39,016 nucleotides of DNA from Candidatus Latescibacterota bacterium (lineage in GTDB: Bacteria; Latescibacterota; UBA2968; UBA8231): positions 1 to 39,016 of the forward strand of contig JADZBP010000154.1 of the NCBI GenBank assembly GCA_020852055.1. The letters are read 5' to 3'. Below the pieces are notes generated by a model. It did no database searches. It was not told the origin of the DNA and was given only the letters and a program-made list of their open reading frames with translations. Of this stretch, positions 15,715 through 23,121 are shown in pieces. Every line of letters starts with the position of its first letter. The first letter of the stretch is position 1. The position numbers and the translations under genes are program-made.

Positions 15715-17607
15715 TCAAGCGGCTACGGCGCCGTACCGCTCCAGATCGGCGGCCACCCAGTCGAGGCCGAGTTCCTGGTACTTGGCCCGGGTGGGCGCTC
15801 CGATCTCCCGGTCCCAGCCGGACATCTGGTAGTAGGTGTCCAGGGCGGCCCGGAACTCGTGCCGCTTGTGGGAAACCCCCTTCCGTGGTCCGGAAGGGAA
15901 GGGATCGAAGAAGCGGTCGGGCAGATAGTCGTCCTTGGCCCGGAAACCCTCGCGGGCGTTGAAGGCGCGGGCCATGGCCATGCCGCGCTCGGCGCCTTTC
16001 ATCAACTCGAAGAGCGAGGTGTCCCAGCCGGTCACCGCCTGGATGATCTCGACCATCTCGTTGGGGTCGTACGGCAGGAAGAGGCACATGCCCAGCATAT
16101 TCTTGAGCAGCGAGAAGTCGGTGTAGTACTTCATCAGCCGCACCTTGGCCGGGCTCAGGTCATTGGCCGGCAGCGGCTCGAGGATGCCGAAGGCCTGCAC
16201 GCTGCCCATGCCCACTTCGGTGGTGAAGGCGGTGTCGTGGATATTGTGGACGTGGTCCGCCCCGGTGGGCGAGATGGCGTACCCCAGGCCCAGGCCGAAC
16301 TTGTAGCGCGGTTCGTGCATGGGCAGGGGCTGGCCCTTTACCTCGATGGCGAATTTTTTGGCCGCCGGCCCCCACTGGTCGATGCAGGCCTGGTACCCCT
16401 GGGCCAGCAAATCGCCGATCCCCTCGCGGGCGCAGGTCATCTCCAGCAGTTTCACCATGGCCTCGGCATTGCCGAAGTTGAGCTTGAGCCCGCCGGTGTC
16501 CTTTTCGCTGATCAGGCCGTGCTCGAAGCATTCCATCGCAAAGGAGATCATCATGCCCCCGCCGATGGTGTCCAGGCCCTCGGCATTGCAGATGGCATTG
16601 CCCTTGGCGATGGCCTCCAGATCCCCCACCCCGCAGTTGGAGCCCAGGGACCCCACGGTCTCGTATTCGGGCCCGCCGAACACCGGGTCGGTCTGGTACT
16701 TCCCCTCCTTTACCTCGACCACCCGTTTGCAGCGGACCACGCAGGCGTAGCAGGTGCCGCGGTCCTTGAGGATGGTGTCGGTCATGGTCTTGCCGGTGAT
16801 CTTCTCGGCCTCCTCGAAATCCCCCAGCTGGAAGTTGCGGGTGGGCAGGCCCCCGTCCTGGCTGAGCCCGGTCAGCCCGCCGTCGGTGCCGTGGTCCTGT
16901 AAACCCTGGTAGCGCTCCTTGCCGCCGTCCAGCAGCCACTGCTGGACCTGGCGGATCTTGGCCTGGTCGTGGATCGCCTTCTTGCCCGAGCCCCGCACTG
17001 CCACCGCCTTCAGCTTCTTGGAGCCCATGACCGCGCCCATGCCCGTCCGGCCCGCCGCGTGGTGCAGATCCTGCATGATGCAGGCATTGACCACCAGGTT
17101 CTCGCCGGCCCGGCCGATCTCGGCGAAGCGCACCTGCTCGTTCCCCAGCTCCTTCTTGAGCACCTCCTCGGTCTCCACCGTGCTGCGGCCCCAGAGGTGG
17201 GTGGCATCCCGCAGTTCGACGTGGTCGTCCTCGATCCACAGGTACACCGGTTTCTCGGCCTTGCCCTCCACGATCAGGGCATCGTACCCGGCCCGGACGA
17301 GTTCAACCGCAAAGAATCCGCCCACGTCGCCCTCGCCGAAGCCGCCGGTCAGCGGGCTCTTGGCGCCAATAGCCGAGCGCCCGCTGCCGGAAAGCTGGGT
17401 CCCGGTGTACACCCCCGGGGCAAAGATCAGCCGGTTGCTCGGGTCGAAGGCATCAATGCCGGGTTTCAGTTCCTTCAGGAGATAATAGGCCACAAACCCC
17501 CACCCACCCAGGTACTTCCGGTAGAAGTTGTCATCCGGGTGCTCGCACCATATCCTCCCCGTGCTCAGGTCGACGCGGAGGATCTTACCCTGGTATCCGG
17601 TAGCCAT
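15715..17607 (-). CDS. Aldehyde:ferredoxin oxidoreductase (tungsten/molybdenum pterin enzyme)
   Basis: A 630-residue cytoplasmic enzyme of the AOR family that oxidises aldehydes to acids with a bis-pterin tungsten (rarely molybdenum) centre and passes electrons to ferredoxin. The N-terminal domain starts GYQGKILRVDLSTG and includes GGWGFVAYYLL. Pterin-binding segments include KSPLTGGFGEGDVGGFFA and HHAAGRTGMGAVMGSKKLKA. The [4Fe-4S] ligands are Cys286, Cys289 and Cys293 in CYACVVRC, with the fourth Cys in NMLGMC; the spacing matches the P. furiosus enzyme. AGGAGGGG precedes the ATG. It is a stand-alone gene between two terminator-like structures. The metal need fits with the ModABC operon in the same window. 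Confidence 0.95.
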   Translation of the reverse strand: MATGYQGKILRVDLSTGRIWCEHPDDNFYRKYLGGWGFVAYYLLKELKPGIDAFDPSNRLIFAPGVYTGTQLSGSGRSAIGAKSPLTGGFGEGDVGGFFAVELVRAGYDALIVEGKAEKPVYLWIEDDHVELRDATHLWGRSTVETEEVLKKELGNEQVRFAEIGRAGENLVVNACIMQDLHHAAGRTGMGAVMGSKKLKAVAVRGSGKKAIHDQAKIRQVQQWLLDGGKERYQGLQDHGTDGGLTGLSQDGGLPTRNFQLGDFEEAEKITGKTMTDTILKDRGTCYACVVRCKRVVEVKEGKYQTDPVFGGPEYETVGSLGSNCGVGDLEAIAKGNAICNAEGLDTIGGGMMISFAMECFEHGLISEKDTGGLKLNFGNAEAMVKLLEMTCAREGIGDLLAQGYQACIDQWGPAAKKFAIEVKGQPLPMHEPRYKFGLGLGYAISPTGADHVHNIHDTAFTTEVGMGSVQAFGILEPLPANDLSPAKVRLMKYYTDFSLLKNMLGMCLFLPYDPNEMVEIIQAVTGWDTSLFELMKGAERGMAMARAFNAREGFRAKDDYLPDRFFDPFPSGPRKGVSHKRHEFRAALDTYYQMSGWDREIGAPTRAKYQELGLDWVAADLERYGAVAA

Positions 17608-17640
17608 AGGACCCCTCCTTTTTTTTGGGTCGTAATAGGA

Positions 17641-17669
17641 AACGTAATCCGGTTCCCCTGGCTGGTCAA
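17641..17669 (-). promoter_or_regulatory. Candidate sigma70 promoter for the aldehyde oxidoreductase gene
   Basis: On the minus strand TTGACC (17669-17664) and TACGTT (17646-17641) are 17 bases apart. The -35 matches five of six and the -10 keeps the key T, A and final T. It places the start site about 25 bases before the ribosome-binding site. Confidence 0.45.
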
Positions 17670-17709
17670 AAAAAAGACCCGGTGTCGATCCGCCCTTCCG
17701 GAGGGCCTT
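17668..17709 (-). terminator. Probable intrinsic terminator after the outer-membrane barrel gene
   Basis: On the minus strand AAGGCCC pairs with GGGTCTT (one G-T pair) and runs straight into eight T. The loop holds a second helix, CCCTTCCGGAGGG on plus. It directly follows the stop codon and overlaps the -35 proposed for the next gene. Confidence 0.5.
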
Positions 17710-18389
17710 CAGAAACGCAGGCCCAGGGCGTAGAGCAGGCCCTGGCCGCCCAGCTGATACTCGGCGTTGTTGAAGGTGGTGGTGGGCACAAAGTCGCGCA
17801 GATAGCGCAGATCCAGGGAGAGCAGGGGCGAGAGGTCATAGGCCAGTCCGGCGAATCCCGAAAGCCCCCACAGCCAGTCCTTCTGGGTCAGAGCCGGGGT
17901 CCCGCGTTGAGCGAGGGCCCCTTCTCTTTTCATCCGGATCAGATCCACGCCGCCGCCCCAGTAGGCGTGCAGCTTGGCCTGCGGGTTGGCTCGGAAGGGC
18001 CGCACCAGGGCGCCGGTGAATTTCTCGATCTCGACCAGGTAATCCTCGCTGGTGGCGCGGGCGCGGTAACGGCGGTACGAGAGTTCGCGCCGGCTGGGCA
18101 AGGTGCCGGGGGGTGGGTTCTTCTGGGCCAGGGCAGCAGCCAGGTACACACTCTCGCCCCGGTAATCGTCGCGCAGGGCCAGTTTGCCGCCCCCGGCTTG
18201 CTCCAGGGTCTGGCGCACCTCTTTGAGGGAGGGGCGATAGGTGCTCAGACCAAAGGAGGCGATAAAGGTTTCGCCCTGTCCCGACCAAGCAGAACAGGGC
18301 GAAACGAAAAAGAGGAGCAATACCGGCCAGGCCAGGAGGGGTAGTCTGGTCCCTGCTGGCGCTGGTCCGGTGCCTGCGGGAGCCGCCAT
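17709..18389 (-). CDS. Small outer-membrane beta-barrel protein, unknown function
   Basis: A 226-residue protein with a hydrophobic signal (RLPLLAWPVLLLFFVSPCSA, cleavage near CSA-WS) and alternating strands that end GQGLLYALGLRF, with the final Phe typical of barrels inserted by the BAM machinery. Strand-like segments include KLHAYWGGGVDLIRM, LSGFAGLAYDLSP and LLSLDLRYLRDFVP, an eight-strand OmpA/OmpW-like pattern. The start is uncertain because no strong ribosome site precedes ATG 18389; translation may be coupled to the gene ending five bases upstream. I do not recognise a specific family. It probably forms a two-gene unit with the secreted repeat protein. Confidence 0.65.
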   Translation of the reverse strand: MAAPAGTGPAPAGTRLPLLAWPVLLLFFVSPCSAWSGQGETFIASFGLSTYRPSLKEVRQTLEQAGGGKLALRDDYRGESVYLAAALAQKNPPPGTLPSRRELSYRRYRARATSEDYLVEIEKFTGALVRPFRANPQAKLHAYWGGGVDLIRMKREGALAQRGTPALTQKDWLWGLSGFAGLAYDLSPLLSLDLRYLRDFVPTTTFNNAEYQLGGQGLLYALGLRF

Positions 18390-18393
18390 CCGG

Positions 18394-18927
18394 CTACTTG
18401 CCGCTCCCCAGGGAGATGGAGGGGCTGCGACCGGCTTCGTCGTACTTCACTGGCTCGCCAAAGGCGATCTGCTGCCGCTGCACATCGATGGTCCCGGTCA
18501 TGATCCAGAGGCGGTCGTTGTTGGGCGAACGATGGACTTGGACTACGCGGGTGCCCTTGAAGGAGATGGAGGGCTGCGAGCCGTTGGCATACTTCACTTC
18601 GGGCCCCCAAGTGATGGCCATGGTGGTGAGATCCACGGTGCCGACGTGGTAAAAGAGGGTTTCCTCGGTTTCCTTGGCGGCGCCGCGGTGCACCAGTAAG
18701 GCGGTTTTCCCGTCCAGGTACACACAATGGGATTTACCTTTGCCGATCTTGATCTTGTTGCCCCAGTCCAGGGTGCCATCGTCCTTGACCTTGCACACCC
18801 GCGAGAACATCACGTCCTCCTGGTCTCCCGCTCCCGAACTCACCTCGACGAAACAGTCCTCGGCAAAGGTGGGAAAGGTCAGGGCCAGGGTGAGGACACT
18901 GGCGAGAAGCACTACTCGAGTGCGCAT
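18394..18927 (-). CDS. Secreted repeat protein, tachylectin/propeller-like, apparently short
   Basis: A 177-residue exported protein. I choose ATG 18927, preceded by AAGGAGGAG, because it starts a clean Sec signal (MRTRVVLLASVLTLALTFP, cleavage FA-ED); the longer frame adds an implausible leader. The mature part has about three copies of a ~45-residue strand repeat with the pattern WG..-K-YxxGxxPSISxxG-VVxVHRS-LW-GT, best seen in KYANGSQPSISFKGTRVVQVH and, degenerate, in the first repeat. The last repeat stops just after SPSISLGSGK, half-way through, so the protein looks truncated compared with its own repeats. Similar repeat proteins are long and surface-exposed or spore-associated. Function unknown. 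Confidence 0.68.
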   Translation of the reverse strand: MRTRVVLLASVLTLALTFPTFAEDCFVEVSSGAGDQEDVMFSRVCKVKDDGTLDWGNKIKIGKGKSHCVYLDGKTALLVHRGAAKETEETLFYHVGTVDLTTMAITWGPEVKYANGSQPSISFKGTRVVQVHRSPNNDRLWIMTGTIDVQRQQIAFGEPVKYDEAGRSPSISLGSGK

Positions 18928-19028
18928 GTCGATCTCCTCCTTATCGATGAAGGGGTGGGAAGTTTTCCAGGCGATTGCCGGCATCAAGGGGTGAGTGCCC
19001 ATTTGCGCCGGTGGTGTTGAACCCTCCG

Positions 19029-19057
19029 AATCTATGCAACGAAAAAGGCTATATCAA
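19029..19057 (-). promoter_or_regulatory. Candidate sigma70 promoter for the secreted repeat protein unit
   Basis: On the minus strand TTGATA (19057-19052) is followed after exactly 17 bases by TAGATT (19034-19029). The expected start site is near 19022, leaving a leader of about 95 bases before ATG 18927. Confidence 0.5.
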
Positions 19058-19077
19058 CCGCTTCCCGGCCGGCCAGG

Positions 19078-19209
19078 TCAGGCCCGCTTGGCCGCCGCTT
19101 CCATCAAACCGCGCATATAGCCGACGGCAAAGATCTTGCCCATCATCGAGTAGCCGGGGAAGCTCTGGTTTTCGTCGGAAAAGGGGTTGAGCACCAGGGC
19201 GATCTTCAT
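19078..19209 (-). CDS. Putative 43-residue small protein
   Basis: A short reading frame starting ATG 19209, with GGAGAG about eight bases upstream, and ending TGA at 19078. The product begins MKIALVLNPFSDENQ and continues FPGYSMMGKIFAVGY, ending MEAAAKRA. Third codon positions are almost all G or C, like the flanking genes, which supports real coding. A competing frame at 19049-19255 has no such bias. It has no membrane segment or signal and I do not recognise a family. It lies between the peroxiredoxin terminator and the promoter of the secreted repeat gene, on the same strand. Alternatively it is the remnant 5' end of a decayed larger gene. Confidence 0.5.
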   Translation of the reverse strand: MKIALVLNPFSDENQSFPGYSMMGKIFAVGYMRGLMEAAAKRA

Positions 19210-19282
19210 GGAGGGCTCTCCGGTTGGGCGTCAGGGCTAGATATAATCCATCCACCGGCAGGTATCAAGGTGGGGCGGCCAA

Positions 19283-19315
19283 TAAAAAAGCGGCTCCCCC
19301 GGAGAGGAGCCGCTT
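19283..19315 (-). terminator. Intrinsic terminator of the peroxiredoxin gene
   Basis: On the minus strand AAGCGGCTCC and GGAGCCGCTT form a perfect ten-pair stem with a seven-base loop, followed by TTTTTATT. It begins 25 bases after the peroxiredoxin stop codon. Confidence 0.93.
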
Positions 19316-19339
19316 CAGGTGATACCGGCAGGTCAGGAC

Positions 19340-19903
19340 TTAGATCTTGCCGACCAGTTTCAGACCCGGCTTGAGGGTATCCTTGCCGGGTTCCCAGTTG
19401 GCGGGGCAGACCTGGTCGCCGTGCTCGCGCACGAACTGGCCGGCCCGCAGGCGGCGCAGCAGCTCTTCGGCGCTGCGGCCGATGGGCAGGTTGTGGATCT
19501 CGATGGTCTGCAGCACCCCGTCCGGATCGACCAGGAAGGAGCCGCGCAGGGCCAGGCCGGCCCCTTCGATGTACACCCCGAAGGCGCGGCTGAGGCGGCC
19601 GGTGGGGTCGGCGACCATCGGGTAGTTCACCTTGCCGATGGCCGGCGAGGTATCGTGCCAGGCCTTGTGGCAGAACTGGGTGTCGGTGCTGACGCTGAGG
19701 ATCTCGGCGCCGGCCTTCTGGAACTCGGGGTACAGGGCAGCGGCGTCCTCCAATTCGGTGGGGCAGACGAAGGTGAAGTCGGCCGGGTAGAAGATCAGGG
19801 CGATCCACTTGCCGCGATAATCGGAAAGTTTGATCTTCTTGAATTCGTCCTGGTGGTAGGCATCCAGCTCGAAATCGGGGATGGTCTGGCCGATCTGGAC
19901 CAT
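19340..19903 (-). CDS. Typical 2-Cys peroxiredoxin (AhpC/Prx1 type)
   Basis: A thiol peroxidase of 187 residues that reduces hydrogen peroxide and organic hydroperoxides in the cytoplasm. The peroxidatic Cys is in YPADFTFVCPTEL (about residue 51), with the conserved Pro, Thr and Arg network, and the resolving Cys is in DQVCPANWEPG near the C-terminus. ISVSTDTQFCHKAWH-type strand and GVYIEGAGLALRGSFLVDPDG are also characteristic. It is monocistronic, with its own terminator and a TATAAT-like -10 upstream, and is divergent from the glycosyltransferase operon. No AhpF is adjacent, so the reductant may be a thioredoxin such as the one encoded nearby. Confidence 0.95.
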   Translation of the reverse strand: MVQIGQTIPDFELDAYHQDEFKKIKLSDYRGKWIALIFYPADFTFVCPTELEDAAALYPEFQKAGAEILSVSTDTQFCHKAWHDTSPAIGKVNYPMVADPTGRLSRAFGVYIEGAGLALRGSFLVDPDGVLQTIEIHNLPIGRSAEELLRRLRAGQFVREHGDQVCPANWEPGKDTLKPGLKLVGKI

Positions 19904-19956
19904 GGGGGCATCTCCTGTGTGGGTGGTTTGAGGGTATGGGTGGAGCGTAGATTGTT

Positions 19957-21144
19957 TTGGCCGGGGCGCCGGGCGCCTCGCTGAAATTTCGGGCTAGAAA
20001 TTATACATCGGGCGCAATTCGCGCAAAAGACCACGGAGCACAGCGCGCCATCACCTCTCCCAGCCCTATACGCATCCTCTTCCTGGCCCGGCGCTACCCT
20101 CCCTGCGTGGGTGGCATCGAGACCTGCTGTTATCAATTATATACCCGCCTCAGTCCGCAGACCTCCGTGCGCCTGGTGGCCCTGCGCCATCAGTCCCTGC
20201 TGCATCTGGCCTGGTTCCTGCCCTGGTGCCTGTGGGTGAGTTTCTGGACCCTGCTGCTGCGCCGGGTGGACACGGTCTACTTCAGCGACGGGGTGGTCAG
20301 CGCCCTGGCCCCCCTGCTGCGCCCCCTTTCCCGCGCCCGCTTCGTGCTCACCCTGTACGGCCTGGAGTTGACCTACAAAAACCCGGTGGCCCGCTGGCTG
20401 ATGCGGCGGGGCGCCCATACCTGCGATCGGGTGGCGGTGATCAGCCAGCACACCCGCAGCCTGGCCCTGCAGGCCGGAGTGCCCGAGGAAAAACTGGCGC
20501 TGATCTACGTGGGGGTGGAGCCGCTGATGCTCTCCGGGGAGCGCTGCCGGGAATTGCGCGAGCGGTTTGCCCGGGAGCACGGGGTGGCGCTGGGCCGGGA
20601 GCGGGTGCTGCTCAATTACGGGCGACTGGTGGCGCGCAAAGGGGTGGCCGCCTTCCTCGAAAAAGGTCTGCCCCTGCTCGATCCCGATATCAAACTGCTC
20701 ATCGGCGGGCGCGGCCCCGAAGCGGCGCGGCTGCAGCAGGTCTGCCAGGCTCAGGGCCTGGCGGGACGGGTGCTGCTCCTGGGTCCACTGAGCGACGAGA
20801 CGGTGGCCATGCTGCGCCAGAGCGCCGACCTCTTCCTCATGCCCAATGTGCCCACCCCCGGCGATGTGGAGGGCTTCGGCATGACCCACCTCGAATCGAT
20901 GTACGCCGGTCTGCCGGTGGTGGCCTTTGCCGTGGACGCGCTGGTGGAGAGCACCCGCTGCGGGGGGTATCTGATCCCCGCCGGCCAGTACCAGGCCTTT
21001 GTCGATCAGATCCACGCCTACTACGGCCTCGATCCGGCCCAGCGGCAGGCCAAGGCGGAGGAGGCCCGCGCCTACGTGCGCGCCGAGTATTCCTGGGCAC
21101 GGACCGCCCGCCAGTACCTGGACCTTTTCACCGGAAGGAGTTGA
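19957..21144 (+). CDS. Family 4 glycosyltransferase
   Basis: A GT-B fold glycosyltransferase that transfers a sugar from a nucleotide donor, probably to a lipid or polysaccharide acceptor. The N-terminal domain begins IRILFLARRYPPCVGGIET with the glycine-rich acceptor loop. The C-terminal domain has LLNYGRLVARKGVAAFLEKG, LLIGGRGPEAARL and the donor-binding EGFGMTHLESMYAGLPVV (E-x7-E motif). The start is unclear: between TTG 19957 and the conserved IRILFL there is no ATG, GTG or TTG in frame, and the residues in between look non-coding. A start nearer 20050 (ATC after GGAG at 20035-20038) is possible. It is the first gene of a tight operon; the next gene starts two bases after its stop. Confidence 0.88.
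   Translation: MAGAPGASLKFRARNYTSGAIRAKDHGAQRAITSPSPIRILFLARRYPPCVGGIETCCYQLYTRLSPQTSVRLVALRHQSLLHLAWFLPWCLWVSFWTLLLRRVDTVYFSDGVVSALAPLLRPLSRARFVLTLYGLELTYKNPVARWLMRRGAHTCDRVAVISQHTRSLALQAGVPEEKLALIYVGVEPLMLSGERCRELRERFAREHGVALGRERVLLNYGRLVARKGVAAFLEKGLPLLDPDIKLLIGGRGPEAARLQQVCQAQGLAGRVLLLGPLSDETVAMLRQSADLFLMPNVPTPGDVEGFGMTHLESMYAGLPVVAFAVDALVESTRCGGYLIPAGQYQAFVDQIHAYYGLDPAQRQAKAEEARAYVRAEYSWARTARQYLDLFTGRS
20000..20005 (-). promoter_or_regulatory. Candidate -10 element for the peroxiredoxin gene
   Basis: A perfect TATAAT on the minus strand in an AT-richer patch about 95 bases before the peroxiredoxin start. No good TTGACA-like -35 is present at 16-18 bases, which would fit a promoter that depends on an activator, although none is visible. 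Confidence 0.38.
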
Positions 21145-21146
21145 GT

Positions 21147-22196
21147 ATGCACTTCACCGAACTGGATACCCCGGCCCTGGTGGTGGACCTGGACATCCTG
21201 GAGAAGAACATCCGCGACCTGCAGGCCGACTGCAACCGGATCGGCATCCCGTTGCGCACCCACACCAAGACCCACCGCACCCCGCAGATCGCCCACCTGC
21301 AGATGGCCGCCGGGGCCATCGGCATCGCCTGCCAGAAGCTGGGCGACGCCGAGGTGATGGCCGCGGCTGGCATCCCCGACATCCTCATTCCCTATAATAT
21401 TGTGGGCAAGCCCAAGCTGGAGCGGCTGACCCGTCTGATCAAGGGCAGCAGCACCGTGCTGACGGTGGCGGCGGATTCGGCGGCCACGGTGGAAGGGCTC
21501 TCGGCTCAGGCAGTGAAGGACGACTGCACCATCTGGGTGATCGTCGAGATGGACTGCGGGGGCGGGCGCTGCGGGACCCAGTCCCCCCGCGAGACGGTGG
21601 AACTGGCCCAGCACATCGACCGGCTGCCGGGCCTGGACTTCATGGGGGTGATGACCTATGCCGGGGGCGCGGGGGTAGCGCCCTATTTCGCCGAGGTGCG
21701 CGACCGGGCGCAAAAGGCCGGCCTGCCCCTGCGCATGGTCAGCAACGGCGGCACCGGCAGCCAGGCCTTCTGCAAATCCCTCGACTGCACCGAGACCCGC
21801 ATCGGCTCCTATGTCTTCGAGGGCATGACCCGGGTGGGCCGGCGCGAGGACCTGCATCCGGACCGCTGCCCGGTGCGGGTGGTGGTGACGGTGGTCAGCA
21901 CCCAGGTCCCCGGGCAGATCATCGTCGACGGGGGCATCAAGGCCTTTACCAGTTATCCGCCCACCCCCTACGGCTACTGCCTGGAGCACCCGGAGATCTG
22001 GATCAAGGGGGTGTCCATAGAGCACGGGCATGTGGACATCACCCAGTCGGCGCATAAATTCAGGGTTGGAGAAATACTCTCCTTTATCCCCCTGCACGGA
22101 GAGATGACCACCAACCTGTACGAATACACCCACCCCATGCGCCAGGGCCAGATCGTCGATAAATGGCGGGTGCTGGGACGGGGACAGTCGCAGTAA
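21147..22196 (+). CDS. D-threonine aldolase/D-serine dehydratase-like PLP enzyme
   Basis: A fold-type III (alanine-racemase-like) pyridoxal-phosphate enzyme of 349 residues, starting ATG 21147 after GAAGGAG. It begins LDTPALVVDLDILEKNI; the PLP lysine is in LRTHTKTHRTPQIA; the phosphate-binding part includes MVSNGGTGSQAF and ETRIGSYVFEG. Near the C-terminus the metal site reads IPLHGEMTTNLYE, i.e. His-x-Glu, where eukaryotic D-serine dehydratase has His-x-Cys and D-threonine aldolase has His-x-Asp. A carboxylate is therefore kept, which favours the aldolase-like side of the family, acting on a beta-hydroxy-D-amino acid. The substrate is open. Confidence 0.87.
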   Translation: MHFTELDTPALVVDLDILEKNIRDLQADCNRIGIPLRTHTKTHRTPQIAHLQMAAGAIGIACQKLGDAEVMAAAGIPDILIPYNIVGKPKLERLTRLIKGSSTVLTVAADSAATVEGLSAQAVKDDCTIWVIVEMDCGGGRCGTQSPRETVELAQHIDRLPGLDFMGVMTYAGGAGVAPYFAEVRDRAQKAGLPLRMVSNGGTGSQAFCKSLDCTETRIGSYVFEGMTRVGRREDLHPDRCPVRVVVTVVSTQVPGQIIVDGGIKAFTSYPPTPYGYCLEHPEIWIKGVSIEHGHVDITQSAHKFRVGEILSFIPLHGEMTTNLYEYTHPMRQGQIVDKWRVLGRGQSQ

Positions 22197-22213
22197 CCGA
22201 GGAGAAGACAGCG

Positions 22214-23110
22214 ATGAGCACCAATCTCAAGCCGCAGATTTTCGACGTCGACGCCGCCAATTTCGAGAAGGAGGTGATCGAGGCCTCGCACCAGCGGGTC
22301 ATCGTGGTGGATTTCTGGGCGCCCTGGTGCGGCCCCTGCCGTACCCTGGGGCCAGCCCTCGAAGAGGTGGTCAAGGCCCTGGGACCAGGGGTCGCCCTGG
22401 CCAAGGTCAATGTGGACGAAAACCCGGAGCTGGCGCAGATCTTCCGCGTCCAGGGCATCCCGGCGGTCAAGATCGTCAAGGAGGGCCGGCTGGCGCAGGA
22501 GTTCACCGGCGCTCTGCCCAAGGCCCAGATCGAGGCCCTGCTTAAACCCCTGGTGCCGGAAATGCCCAAGGCCGAGGGGGAGGAGGACGAGGGTGAGGAT
22601 CTGATCCAGGGCGGCAAGATGCTGCTGGAGGAGGGGGATCTGGAAGGGGCGGCCCAGCTCTTCGAAGAGCAGTTGGCCGCCGAGGCCGAGAACAACCAGG
22701 CCCTGCTCGGCCTGGCGCGGGTGCGCCTGCACCAGGGCGACTTCGAGGCCGTGCGCCAGTTGGCCGAGCGCATCGAGGAGGGCACGGCCGAACTGGAACA
22801 GGCCCGCGCCCTGCTCAAGCTCATCGATGTCTATCAGTTTGCCCGCGAGGCCGGGGGGCGGGCCGCCTGCGCCCAGCGCCTGCTGGCCGATGCCGAGGAT
22901 CTGGAGGCCCGCTACGGCCTGGCCTGCTGCGCCGCCGCCGAGGGGGATTACGCCACCGCGCTGCAGGAATGGCTGGCCATCGTCGAGCGCAAGCGCGAGT
23001 TCCGCAACGGCGCCGCCCGCGAGGGCATGGCCGCCCTCTTCCACCTGCTGGGCCGGCAGCACCCGGCGGTGGGTGATTATCCCCAGCGCCTGTACCGCGC
23101 CCTTTATTGA
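22214..23110 (+). CDS. Thioredoxin-TPR protein, CnoX/YbbN-like co-chaperone
   Basis: A 298-residue cytoplasmic protein. Residues ~8-115 are a thioredoxin domain with an intact active site, VDFWAPWCGPCRTL, and the cis-proline loop QGIPAVKIV. An acidic linker (EGEEDEGEDL) leads to a helical C-terminal half with TPR-like pairs (GDLEGAAQLFEEQLAAEAEN, LLGLARVRLHQGDFEA) and a family-typical ending FHLLGR...YPQRLYRALY. E. coli CnoX has lost the first active-site Cys, whereas this protein keeps both and could be redox active. CnoX proteins protect proteins from overoxidation and hand them to chaperonin. Start ATG 22214 follows GAGGAG. Confidence 0.9.
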   Translation: MSTNLKPQIFDVDAANFEKEVIEASHQRVIVVDFWAPWCGPCRTLGPALEEVVKALGPGVALAKVNVDENPELAQIFRVQGIPAVKIVKEGRLAQEFTGALPKAQIEALLKPLVPEMPKAEGEEDEGEDLIQGGKMLLEEGDLEGAAQLFEEQLAAEAENNQALLGLARVRLHQGDFEAVRQLAERIEEGTAELEQARALLKLIDVYQFAREAGGRAACAQRLLADAEDLEARYGLACCAAAEGDYATALQEWLAIVERKREFRNGAAREGMAALFHLLGRQHPAVGDYPQRLYRALY

Positions 23111-23121
23111 GGAGGAGGAGG

